Translations under genes and position numbers: made by a program | The notes under the pieces: model-generated | The model's input: the letters and a program-made list of their open reading frames with translations, nothing else | Told to the model about the DNA's origin: nothing | Database searches by the model: none | NCBI RefSeq assembly: GCF_007859715.1 | Contig: NZ_SJPG01000001.1 | Span: forward strand, 3,312,728-3,376,727 | Length of the DNA: 64,000 nucleotides | Direction of reading: 5' to 3' | DNA from: Rubinisphaera italica | GTDB lineage: Bacteria > Planctomycetota > Planctomycetia > Planctomycetales > Planctomycetaceae | Shown: positions 40,912-49,496 of the stretch, one piece after another | Position numbering within the stretch: the stretch's first letter is position 1 | Layout of the letters: the number at the start of each line of letters is the position of its first letter

Positions 40912-41754
40912 ATGCCTCGTGATAGAAATCAAATTCCACATTTTCCAACGGTCAATCGCGCGATAACTTTCGTTTGTCGACTGCATCGTGAACGCGAATG
41001 GCGAGAACGGCATAGATGTTTTTATGCTGAAGGCTTGCGAAATTTTCTGCACGCCATCAATGCCCGCCAGCAGATCGCAACGATCTTCTACAGCAAAAAG
41101 TTGCTAAAATCAGCTGCTGCGGAAAAGCAGATTCGAGCATTGAAAAGAGCGGGGACACCTGCTCTTTCGCTCAGTCCTGAGGAGTTTCGGAAAATCTCCT
41201 GGTTCGAACATGCGTCCGGGATTGGCTTTCTGGTACGAAGCCAATGGAGCAGACTTTCTCAAATTGATCTTTCTCGAAGTTCGTGCTGGATTATTCTCGA
41301 AACGGTGCGAAATACAGGCAATCTGGGAACATTACTTCGATCTGCTAACGCTTTTGGTGCCAACGGTTTGATTCTTCTGGGACATCAGATTGATCCTTAT
41401 CAACCAGATATACTCCGAGCCTCGATGGGCTCTCTGTTTTTTCAGAAGTTTATTCACAGTTCTCTCCACGAACTGGAACAATGGACAATTACCCACAGCC
41501 TTAAGCCGATTGGCACTTCTCCAAGTGGTCAACAGCTGTTAAATGACTTTCCATTCCCAAAAACGACCCTGATTTTTCTGGGAGAAGAACGCCAGGGGAT
41601 GTCAACCACTCAGCAGGAATATTGTCATCATCTCGTGCGAATTCCGATGTCCGATCGAGTCGACTCGTTGAATCTCGGAGTTGCAGGCAGCCTGATGATG
41701 TATGCCTGGATGTCCTCTCAAGCCTGTTCTGGAGTATATTCAAAAATGACCTGA
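40912..41754 (+). CDS. SpoU/TrmH-family RNA 2'-O-methyltransferase
   Basis: A 280-residue SPOUT methyltransferase that methylates a ribose in rRNA or tRNA. The N-terminal part resembles the SpoU substrate-binding domain (REWRERHRCFYAEGLRNFLH). The trefoil knot has motif 1 TVRNTGNLGTLLRSANAFG, motif 2 IFLGEERQGMS and motif 3 IPMSDRVDSLNLGVAGSLM. The ATG at 40912 has GGAG almost touching it, so the start is uncertain. The last eight residues and the TGA stop lie inside family 1 repeat copy D, so the native C-terminus has probably been replaced. Confidence 0.9.
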   Translation: MPRDRNQIPHFPTVNRAITFVCRLHREREWRERHRCFYAEGLRNFLHAINARQQIATIFYSKKLLKSAAAEKQIRALKRAGTPALSLSPEEFRKISWFEHASGIGFLVRSQWSRLSQIDLSRSSCWIILETVRNTGNLGTLLRSANAFGANGLILLGHQIDPYQPDILRASMGSLFFQKFIHSSLHELEQWTITHSLKPIGTSPSGQQLLNDFPFPKTTLIFLGEERQGMSTTQQEYCHHLVRIPMSDRVDSLNLGVAGSLMMYAWMSSQACSGVYSKMT

Positions 41755-41834
41755 AGCGTTCGGCACGAGCAAAGACAGCGTTTTCAGGACATTTCGTGTC
41801 CAGGCGACTGCAGAAACCATTTGAAAATGGTCTG
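41729..41834 (-). repeat. Family 1 MITE-like element, copy D (inverted), overlapping a gene end
   Basis: Reverse orientation relative to copies A to C. It shows CAGAAACCATTTGAAAATGG at its right and GAGTATATTCAAAAATGACC at its left end. The inner hairpin is GGACA-TTTCG-TGTCC, matching copy C. Its first 26 bases encode the tail of the SpoU methyltransferase. Confidence 0.85.
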
Positions 41835-42101
41835 TTACCGAACTGGTCTGATCTTTCTGAAATTGTAGATTTCAAGTACATTTCTGACAGCTTGATAGGT
41901 AAATGCAGGATTCACATCCAAGACCCGTCACGCCAATCTTGGACCGCACAGCGGACCCTACTATTCGAACTACCGCAAAATGTCGTGTAAGTTCAATATC
42001 GGGGAGCAGTCAAACTGACTGCGGAACAGCGATTTGAGGGCGACATTTAAAGCTCGAAAGAGCACTACTTAAGGTATCGAGGGGAAGGGACTCCCTGGGG
42101 C

Positions 42102-44420
42102 ATGTACGATCCCCCATCACGAGAATTGATTGCGCGTCTGGAACAGTATACGACCTGCAGAGAGCAGGATGTGCTGGGTTGCCGTTCGATCGTGCATGCG
42201 CTCTCGCGAGATTTACCCGCATTCGATTCCACCTGGCTCGATGCTCTGGTGCAGCGTCGGAAATTAACGTCGTTTCAGGCAGAAGCTCTGGCCAATCATC
42301 AGGAACATCTTCTTCGCGTAGGCTCCTACTTTGTCGTCGACCTCATCAATAACGATCACGTTCAAAAGCGATATCTGGCTCAATCTGTCGATAAAAGAAC
42401 GTTTTATTTTCTGGATGCTTTTCCCACAGAAGGTCAGGATCCTCATCAAATAGTAAATTCCCTGGAATTTCAGGAACGGAATCAGCTCGGGAAAAATCGA
42501 TTGACCGATTTCCCAGTCGATTTTGTCGCCACCGAACAAAAGCTCTTTGCCGTCAATGAGTACCATGCCGGGATCACTGCTCAGGAACTCATTGTCAGAC
42601 AAGGACGACTCCCTGAAGAATTATTGCGTACAATCGCGTTACAGCTTCACGAGAAATTGAAGCGATATCAAAGTCTCAAGTTTGTTCACGGGGATATCCG
42701 AGCAGGAAATTTACTGCTTAGCCGAAAGGGAAGCATTACAATTCTCAATGCTGGCGTGCGTCCTCAGGTTCAGCCCGTCTGGACATTGCAAACCAGGCTC
42801 CCTTATGAATGTTACGATTTGTTTGCTCCAGAAATGATTCGTACTGGTGTCTGGACACACGAAACCGATTTGTATGCGGCTGGATGTTTGTTGTGGCAAC
42901 TTGCCTGCGGACGACCTCCTCATTACTCGGCAGATGCTCTGTATAAGATCAGTGCCCACATCGAAAAGCGGATCCCTCCCGTATTGGAACTGGCCCCCGA
43001 AGTCGATCGTAACACAGCTGCGATGATTGACCAGCTGACTCAAGCCGATCCCGTTTTACGAACCCAAAGCACTTCTGCTGTCCGATTAAAATCACGGATT
43101 GAGCGACCGGCTGCCCCGCAAATTGTTTCAACTTTTGTTCGTAAACATGAACAACCTCGTTTGATTATTCCCCGAACCCGATTCGATACCGTCCGAGACA
43201 CGACCGCTCTCTTGACCGCAGCGGCTTGCTTGTTAATCCTCTTCTGGCAGGCAGTCAACTTGATCCCCTCCCAGAGCTGGATCACTGCGACTGGAACGTC
43301 TCTTATTGCCAACATAACTGGAGACGAGTCCAATACTGCAGACTCAGTATCTATTGATAACAAAGGCCTGAAAAAGACTCAACTTCTACTCGAATTGCCC
43401 AAGCCGAACGATCAGGGGCTGCTGCAACTGACGGCAGGCAAACGTTATCGTGCGAGTGATATTTCCGTCGTTGGTGCATTGACTGTTGAAGTATCAGGAG
43501 AACCACAAATAATTCCTGGCTCTCAGACAGAAATTGTCGTAGCGGAGAAACCCTGGAAGATCTGGGCGACTGACCTGGAACTGAATAATATCACTGTTCG
43601 CTATGATGATACCAATTTGACAACGGAGCCTTCAGAAAAATCGCCCCCCCCTGCCCTGTTGGTTTGTCAGTCATTGAATTTACGCGTTTCAAGCTGCAGA
43701 TTTCTTGGACCTCGAGCCGACAATTCCGATTCGGCTAAGCCAGTTGGTGTCAACCTGCGCTCCATTGCCTGGAAACCTTTGAGCGGATCAGAATCGAATG
43801 CGGGGCATCTCCACTTGAGTGGATGCCAGTTTCTGCACGATGGATCCAGCTTGATGTTAAGCGGCGAAGCTAAAGAAGTGGCAATTACAAACAGCCTCAA
43901 ACTCGGTTCAGGTGACTTCATCGAAATCGTCTGTCGTAATGCTGGAAAGGCTCTTCCGCTGGTCTTCTGTAATCAGACAACGTTGCGAAATGCAAATTCG
44001 CTGCTCCATCTGGATTGCACCGGATATCAATTCAATTCGTCCATTCAATTAGATATTGAAGCGACCAACTGTGTTATCGATCTGAACGAATCGAGTAAAA
44101 CTCTGGTCGTGTTGACTTCGCCAACCTCTCCGGAACGTGGAATCCGTGCGATAAATTTGCTTGGTCAGATGCTGCTGGTTACCGAACAAACGACACTGGC
44201 CTCCTGGTGGAATTCAAATCGAGGCCTGAGCACTACCATTTCGACAGAAGGGACCGTCGAAGGCGTGATGCCGTACCAACTCGAATTTGCAGGAACAATG
44301 AGTGAGCAACCGCAAGACTCCGAGTTGAAAAACTATACGGGACCTCGCTGGAACTCCGTCATTCCCGGTATTCAGGCGACTCAAATGACGGCTGTGACCG
44401 AACCCATTTTTCGGCGGTAA
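42102..44420 (+). CDS. Predicted membrane pseudokinase with large extracytoplasmic domain
   Basis: A 772-residue protein. Residues about 60-345 form a protein-kinase-like domain: HGDIRAGNLLLSRKGSITIL near 195 in place of HRDLKPxN, NAG near 216 in place of DFG, APEMIRTGVWTHETDLYAAG in place of the APE/DVWSLG region, and CGRPPHYSADAL. With the catalytic loop and DFG aspartate altered, it is probably inactive or atypical. One membrane segment at about 367-387 (LLTAAACLLILFWQAVNLI) leads to about 380 external residues with short repeated beta-strand patterns (SLNLRVSSCRFLGP, VAITNSLKLGSGDFI), possibly a beta-helix. The upstream context is repeat copy D, and no partner gene is evident. Confidence 0.78.
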   Translation: MYDPPSRELIARLEQYTTCREQDVLGCRSIVHALSRDLPAFDSTWLDALVQRRKLTSFQAEALANHQEHLLRVGSYFVVDLINNDHVQKRYLAQSVDKRTFYFLDAFPTEGQDPHQIVNSLEFQERNQLGKNRLTDFPVDFVATEQKLFAVNEYHAGITAQELIVRQGRLPEELLRTIALQLHEKLKRYQSLKFVHGDIRAGNLLLSRKGSITILNAGVRPQVQPVWTLQTRLPYECYDLFAPEMIRTGVWTHETDLYAAGCLLWQLACGRPPHYSADALYKISAHIEKRIPPVLELAPEVDRNTAAMIDQLTQADPVLRTQSTSAVRLKSRIERPAAPQIVSTFVRKHEQPRLIIPRTRFDTVRDTTALLTAAACLLILFWQAVNLIPSQSWITATGTSLIANITGDESNTADSVSIDNKGLKKTQLLLELPKPNDQGLLQLTAGKRYRASDISVVGALTVEVSGEPQIIPGSQTEIVVAEKPWKIWATDLELNNITVRYDDTNLTTEPSEKSPPPALLVCQSLNLRVSSCRFLGPRADNSDSAKPVGVNLRSIAWKPLSGSESNAGHLHLSGCQFLHDGSSLMLSGEAKEVAITNSLKLGSGDFIEIVCRNAGKALPLVFCNQTTLRNANSLLHLDCTGYQFNSSIQLDIEATNCVIDLNESSKTLVVLTSPTSPERGIRAINLLGQMLLVTEQTTLASWWNSNRGLSTTISTEGTVEGVMPYQLEFAGTMSEQPQDSELKNYTGPRWNSVIPGIQATQMTAVTEPIFRR

Positions 44421-44466
44421 ATCTTGTATTCCGAGAATCCGTATCTCAGATGAGTTCGTAAAGATC

Positions 44467-45294
44467 TCAGACCAACTGCCCGTTCGCCTGAGATTGCAGC
44501 ATTGCTTCTAAGACAAGTTCGCATTCCGATTGATCAGGCTGCGTTCGATGGGCATAGCCTACGACAGAGCCAACCGCGTAAATCCCCGGTGTCCAGGTTT
44601 GATAGTCGCTGTTACACCAGATGCGTCCGGAATCGTCGACTGACAACCCGGCATTCTCCAGTTGGAGATGAGCGGTGTTTCCGACCCGCCCCACACAGAG
44701 GATTGCTTCATCGACAAGGACCGTTTGCGAATCTTCCAGAAAGAGTTTCAAGCCGGATTTTTCAACTTCGATGCCAGCCAGTCCATTTCCCAGATAGATG
44801 GATTGCCGTCTGTCGTCTCGTCGGGAATTTTTATTCCACTGGTTTAGATTAATCTCCGTAGAGGCATCGATGCAAACGAGATGTTCACATGATTTTGCCA
44901 AGTGTTTACGCAATTGTAACCCAGTTTTCCCCAAGCCAATAATCGCAGTTTTATCAGTAAAATGTTTCTCTGATAAAATTGGCTCGGCCATGTGAATTCG
45001 AGAATGGTCTGGCAACCAGGCTGGTCGTCTGGGAGTGGTGCCGGTAGCGATGACAATCCGCTGAGATTTGAGATCGTATCGAAATTCTGCAGAGTTGCAG
45101 GAAACCTGCTGAGCCGTTTCGAATTGAAATGGGCCGACGATGTGGTCGACGTTCCAAGGGAGCAGAACATCGACCACATCGTTGATCGTTACCCAGGCAA
45201 TGCGTGTGAATTCGCTTGCCACCATTTGCAGCAGTGTTTTAACTTCGGGATCGTTTCCCAGAATGATAAGGTCGTATTGTTTGATTTGTTCCAT
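44467..45294 (-). CDS. Reduced SthA-like pyridine nucleotide oxidoreductase
   Basis: A 275-residue protein resembling the FAD/NAD-binding core of soluble transhydrogenase (SthA). Recognisable parts are RIVIATGTTPRRPAW, the NAD-site Rossmann loop TAIIGLGKTGLQL, AILCVGRVGNTAHLQLENAG and SDYQTWTPGIYAVGSVVGY. The N-terminal FAD loop GxGxxG is degraded (DLIILGNDPEVKTLL), the redox-active or equivalent cysteine region is missing, and the C-terminal dimerisation domain (about 120 residues) is absent. It may no longer bind FAD in the usual way. A GGAACGATC site precedes the ATG. It is convergent with the pseudokinase gene. Confidence 0.75.
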   Translation of the reverse strand: MEQIKQYDLIILGNDPEVKTLLQMVASEFTRIAWVTINDVVDVLLPWNVDHIVGPFQFETAQQVSCNSAEFRYDLKSQRIVIATGTTPRRPAWLPDHSRIHMAEPILSEKHFTDKTAIIGLGKTGLQLRKHLAKSCEHLVCIDASTEINLNQWNKNSRRDDRRQSIYLGNGLAGIEVEKSGLKLFLEDSQTVLVDEAILCVGRVGNTAHLQLENAGLSVDDSGRIWCNSDYQTWTPGIYAVGSVVGYAHRTQPDQSECELVLEAMLQSQANGQLV

Positions 45295-45788
45295 GATCGT
45301 TCCATCCTTGATGCCCAGAGCATTCCTGGAATGTTCTGACCTTGGCTATTCGCAAGTCGCCGATTCGACTGCGTTGATCACTCGATTAAATATTAAGTGA
45401 ACTTTGCACCCCGAAGCTTCGTTACAAAGTACGGAAGTCAGTGAAACTTTTCCGATTGGGGCCTACAACAGGAATCGGCACTCTGCAAAGTCCTGACAAG
45501 GAATTCGTTACATTCCAACCTCGGAACAATCATTTTGCGAAGGTTAGAGGGAGTGTATCGGTTATGCTGATTTTATATTCTGTGAAGTCCAGGAAGGTCT
45601 CAAAAGAAAGATATTATCAGGAAATGACTGGTAATATTTCCAAATCGTGAACCTTGTTGAAAATCTTGCGTTAAGGTTGAACAAGGTTCCAGTAAATATC
45701 ATTCCCTTTGAGACTGATGATTTTACGGATTCGCAAATTCAAAGAATTCAACACATTCTCTGCCACATTCTGGCGAAAGTATTGAGCA
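45295..45788. other. 494-base divergent intergenic region
   Basis: No supported gene. An open frame at 45441-45650 has no recognisable protein, no hydrophobic pattern and no good ribosome site. Promoters for the SthA-like gene and the SPFH pair should lie here. I see no clear hairpin. Confidence 0.5.
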
Positions 45789-47384
45789 ATGCCGCAAAAT
45801 AGAGATCAAGGAATGCGTGCCCTGAAGGCACTGTTGTTTGGATCGGGAAGTCTGGTTCTGTTTGTCATTGGGGCGATTCTCTTTGGATATCTGGCCCTGA
45901 ATTTTTTCCGGATTGATATCCCAACTGCCCATATGGCAATCCTTATCAAGAAAACAGGTGATAATCTGACGAACGATCAGGAAGTGGCCCCGACAGCAGA
46001 ATTCAAAGGTGTTCAGCGAGAATATCTGCTGGAAGGAACTCACTGGCGTAATCCATACAACTGGGATTGGAAAATCATTCCGCAAGAAGAAGTTTCTCAA
46101 GGCAAGATGGGTGTGCTCGTTTCTTTGACAGGAGACAATCTGGGATATGGTGAGTTCCTGGCAAGAACAGATCCTAAAGTCGAACTTCTTCAAGGAGGTG
46201 TGTTGACGAAAGGGATTGTACCAGGCTATTTAAATGCAGGTCGGTATCCAATTAATCCTTATCTTTTCAAAATGGAACTGCATGATCCGATTGTCGTTCC
46301 GGCTGGTTTTCGAGGAGTCGTGACAAATCTTTCCGGACCGATGCCGGAAGAAGCCAATACGTTACTTGTGCCTCCGGATTTTCGGGGAGTTCAGAAAGAA
46401 ACACTCGGTACAGAAACTTACTATTTCAATCCTTACGAGAAACGTGTGAATCTGGTTGATTGTCGCAGTCAACGATTTAATCTGGCAGAGAAAAAAGATA
46501 TGGGCTTCCCGTCCAAAGATGGCTTCTGGGTGAGTTTGGATGGAATTGTCGAATTCCGTATCATGCCTGAGCACGCGGCCGAAGTCTATGTCACTTACAA
46601 CGAGCAGGATAACGGCGAGAAGATTGATGAAGAAATTATCCGCAAAGTGATCATGCCAATTGCTCGTAGTTTCTGTCGCGTTGAAGGCTCCAAAAATTCT
46701 GGCCGTGACTTTATCTCTGGGGAAACCCGCATCGGATTTCAGAAGAAATTTGAAGAAGCGATGCGAACAGAATGTCAGCCCCTGGGTATTGAAATAGTTG
46801 TGGCCTTGATAACAAACATCAGTCCCCCACAACAAATCGCTGAGCCTGTCCGTAAGCGGGAACTGGCCAAGCAGGAAGAAAAGCAGTACCAGCAACAGAT
46901 TCTCCAGCAGACTTCGGAACAAAATCTTGCGATTGAAAAAGAATTAGTCAAACGAAAAAGAGAACTGATTCAAGCCGAGCAGGAAGTTGTCAAACTGACG
47001 ACTCAGGCAATGCGTGAACAGGAAGTGGCGGTCACGAAAGCGAATGAAAATTTGGAAGTCGCCAAACTGAAACTCGAAGCCGCGGCCGACGAAGCCGAAG
47101 CCATTATTGCTCGTGGAACTGCTGAAGCCGATGTAGTTGGTTTCAATAATGAAGCCGACGCTGCCGGTTGGAAACGAGCGGTAGAGGCATTCAGTGGGGA
47201 TGGCGACGCGTATGCCCGCTATGTACTGAATCAGAAAATCGCACCGTCCTATCAGAAGATTATGGCCAATACTCAGGACAGTCCGATTATGAAAATCTTT
47301 GAATCGTTCGCAACACCATCATCTATTCCAAAACCTGAGCCGAGTTCGACTCCCGCACCCATGGCTACTACTCCAGCACCATAA
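45789..47384 (+). CDS. SPFH/band 7 protein, first of a tandem pair
   Basis: A 531-residue membrane-anchored SPFH protein. The N-terminal segment at about residues 15-38 (FGSGSLVLFVIGAILFGYLA) is followed by a long SPFH-type beta-rich region and a band 7 core (SKDGFWVSLDGIVEFRI; IRKVIMPIARSFCRVEGS). A coiled coil rich in Gln, Glu and Lys spans about 355-440 (KRELAKQEEKQYQQQILQQT). The C-terminal 25 residues are Pro/Ser/Thr-rich. Such proteins assemble into large membrane rings or cages. The second member begins 60 bases downstream, so the two probably form a hetero-oligomer, as HflK/HflC do. Confidence 0.88.
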   Translation: MPQNRDQGMRALKALLFGSGSLVLFVIGAILFGYLALNFFRIDIPTAHMAILIKKTGDNLTNDQEVAPTAEFKGVQREYLLEGTHWRNPYNWDWKIIPQEEVSQGKMGVLVSLTGDNLGYGEFLARTDPKVELLQGGVLTKGIVPGYLNAGRYPINPYLFKMELHDPIVVPAGFRGVVTNLSGPMPEEANTLLVPPDFRGVQKETLGTETYYFNPYEKRVNLVDCRSQRFNLAEKKDMGFPSKDGFWVSLDGIVEFRIMPEHAAEVYVTYNEQDNGEKIDEEIIRKVIMPIARSFCRVEGSKNSGRDFISGETRIGFQKKFEEAMRTECQPLGIEIVVALITNISPPQQIAEPVRKRELAKQEEKQYQQQILQQTSEQNLAIEKELVKRKRELIQAEQEVVKLTTQAMREQEVAVTKANENLEVAKLKLEAAADEAEAIIARGTAEADVVGFNNEADAAGWKRAVEAFSGDGDAYARYVLNQKIAPSYQKIMANTQDSPIMKIFESFATPSSIPKPEPSSTPAPMATTPAP

Positions 47385-47444
47385 TTTTTCCGTGTATCGC
47401 GAACCATTTTCAAATATCCATTTCCCGAACAATCGAGAAATTTC

Positions 47445-49097
47445 ATGAGCAATATCTCAACATCATCAATCATTAAAGGCCGCTCGGCTATCGTCCTCAT
47501 TCTGTTCGCCATAATTGCCGTTTTGGGCGTCTGGACCTTTATTGAATGGGGCATTAACCGTGTCTACGTTCCCGAAGGTTACAGTATGCGACTTCGATAT
47601 AAGGGGCCGCCACTTCCTCTGTTGCCAGGCTACAACACGCCAGAATCGAAAACCGGTTTTGCAAAGCTGGATGAGAATGGAAACATTCTTGAAAAAGGTG
47701 TTCTGCAGGAAATGCTGGGACCGGGACGTCAATTCGTATCCCCCTTTTATTGGGAACGCGAGCTGGTTGAAGATATTGTGATTGAGCCAGGTGAAATTGG
47801 TATTGCGACTTCCAAAATTGGCAAATCACTTCCGCAGGGAGAGTTTCTGGTCGATGGTGAATTGGGTGAAACCGAATATAAAGGTGTTCTGCGAAAAGCA
47901 TTTGGACCGGGGCGTTATCGGGTGAACAATTACGCGTATGAGTTCAAAAAAATTACAACGACTTCCGTCACGAACGGCCTGCAGATCAAATATGCGGGTT
48001 GGGTCGAAATTCCGACAGGTTATGTTGGTGTCGTCACCAATCTGGCCAGTAATTCAGAGACTGGAGCTCAAAAGGGAATTCAGGATTCTGTTCTTCCACC
48101 AGGTATTTATCCTGTCAACGAGAAAGAACAGCAAATCGATATCGTTGAAATTGGCTTCCGTGAAAAGAGTATCAAAGCCAATCTCAAAATGGATGCAAAT
48201 GGGCAATTGCTATATGATCAGTCTGGCGAACCAATGATTGCCGATGACGATAGCGGCATTTCATTCCCCTCCAACGACGGCTTTCCGATCAATATGGACT
48301 TCACTGCCATTTGGGGAATCACACCGGCTCAGGCACCAAACGTCATTCGGAAATTTGGAAATGTCGATGCTGTCGAAACGAAGGTTGTGATGCCGCAAAT
48401 CGAATCGATCTGCCGAAATATTGGATCCAAGTATGGTGCTGTTGACTTGCTGGTAGGAGATTCCCGCCAGGAATTTCAGGCCATGACCTCCGATGAATTC
48501 CGGGCAGTCCTGCTCGAAAAAGATATTACTCTCTCCTACGGACTTGTCCGCCACATTTTCATTCCTCAGGAAATCCGCATTCCAATTCAACAGGCCTTCG
48601 TTGCTGACGAGTTGACTTTAACACGCGTTCAGGAACAGGCGACTGCAAAAACAGAAGCCAACTTGCGGGAAGCCGAACAAAAAGTGGAACTTGAAGCCGC
48701 AACGGTTCAAGTGGAAACCGAAAAACTGGTTGCCAAAGCAATCGCTGAGGGCGAAAAGACTGCTCAGGAAACGATCGCTGAAACTCAGCGAATTGTAGCA
48801 GGAATCGATCGAGAAATTTCTTTGCTGGAAGCAAAGGCGACCGTGATGCTCGGAGAAGCCTCTGCGAAAACTGTTCAACTTCTCGAAGAAGCCAAAGCTG
48901 ACAAATTCAAACTGGCTGTCGATGCGTTCGGGAGCGGCGAGTCTTACAACAAATGGGTCTTTGCGAGTGGATTACCAGAAGAGATCGAACTCAACCTGAT
49001 CTTCGCTGGCGAAGGAACCTTCTGGACTGACCTGCGAGGATTTTCTGAAACGATGCTCGGAAAACAAGCTCAGGAAACGATGAAGAAGAAGCCGTAA
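47445..49097 (+). CDS. SPFH/band 7 protein, second of a tandem pair
   Basis: A 550-residue partner of the preceding protein. A membrane segment at about residues 12-34 (AIVLILFAIIAVLGVWTFIE) precedes two beta-rich repeats that resemble parts of the first protein (PTGYVGVVTNLAS here, PAGFRGVVTNLSG there). The band 7 core has SFPSNDGFPINMDFTAIWGI and ETKVVMPQIESICRNIGS. A coiled coil of Ala, Glu and Lys spans about 390-480. The C-terminus ends in a short soluble helix and differs from the first protein. A strong terminator follows, closing the two-gene unit. Confidence 0.88.
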   Translation: MSNISTSSIIKGRSAIVLILFAIIAVLGVWTFIEWGINRVYVPEGYSMRLRYKGPPLPLLPGYNTPESKTGFAKLDENGNILEKGVLQEMLGPGRQFVSPFYWERELVEDIVIEPGEIGIATSKIGKSLPQGEFLVDGELGETEYKGVLRKAFGPGRYRVNNYAYEFKKITTTSVTNGLQIKYAGWVEIPTGYVGVVTNLASNSETGAQKGIQDSVLPPGIYPVNEKEQQIDIVEIGFREKSIKANLKMDANGQLLYDQSGEPMIADDDSGISFPSNDGFPINMDFTAIWGITPAQAPNVIRKFGNVDAVETKVVMPQIESICRNIGSKYGAVDLLVGDSRQEFQAMTSDEFRAVLLEKDITLSYGLVRHIFIPQEIRIPIQQAFVADELTLTRVQEQATAKTEANLREAEQKVELEAATVQVETEKLVAKAIAEGEKTAQETIAETQRIVAGIDREISLLEAKATVMLGEASAKTVQLLEEAKADKFKLAVDAFGSGESYNKWVFASGLPEEIELNLIFAGEGTFWTDLRGFSETMLGKQAQETMKKKP

Positions 49098-49133
49098 GCT
49101 GAGTGATTGCACGTCAAGTGCGGGCCAACGCTA

Positions 49134-49165
49134 AAGATCCCAGGTTTAACTCTGGGATCTTTTTT
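49134..49165 (+). terminator. Terminator of the SPFH pair
   Basis: Perfect 10-bp stem AAGATCCCAG/CTGGGATCTT with an eight-base loop, followed by TTTT. Confidence 0.9.
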
Positions 49166-49181
49166 AATTTGATGGACACCC

Positions 49182-49496
49182 TCATTCCACTTGATCCTTC
49201 ATTAATGATCGAGCCTCAGCAGTTGCCTGCTCCCACTCGCCCTTGCGGGCTTTATCAATTATTGCATTGAGATAACTGGCTTCAGTCGCCGTGAGTTCTT
49301 CATTTTTGAGAGAGGACTCAACTAACTCGGCCACTGTTTCCAATCGGCTTTCATCGCGTCGATTACAAACTGAATAGAGTGCCATGCTACATTCGTAGGC
49401 TTTGGGGCCGACTTTTGCATAGCCACATCCAGACATTGCAAACATCACTATCAAACTGAAAATCATGCTCGTTGTGAAATCCATTCTGAATTGCAT
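49182..49496 (-). CDS. Small predicted lipoprotein, coupled to the DUF1559 gene
   Basis: A 104-residue protein with a hydrophobic N-terminus and a lipobox (MIFSLIVMFAMSGC), so the mature protein begins at Cys24. The rest (about 80 residues) is helical with four further Cys-free heptad-like stretches and two cysteines (YECSMALYSVCNRR). I recognise no family. Its ATG overlaps the DUF1559 stop in TAATG, which indicates translational coupling. The pair is the usual planctomycete DUF1559/small partner layout. It would be anchored in a membrane facing the periplasm. Confidence 0.78.
   Translation of the reverse strand: MQFRMDFTTSMIFSLIVMFAMSGCGYAKVGPKAYECSMALYSVCNRRDESRLETVAELVESSLKNEELTATEASYLNAIIDKARKGEWEQATAEARSLMKDQVE

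Noticed and set aside
45441..45650. A 69-codon frame upstream of the SPFH pair
   Set aside because: No recognisable protein, no clear ribosome site, and it lies in a probable promoter region.
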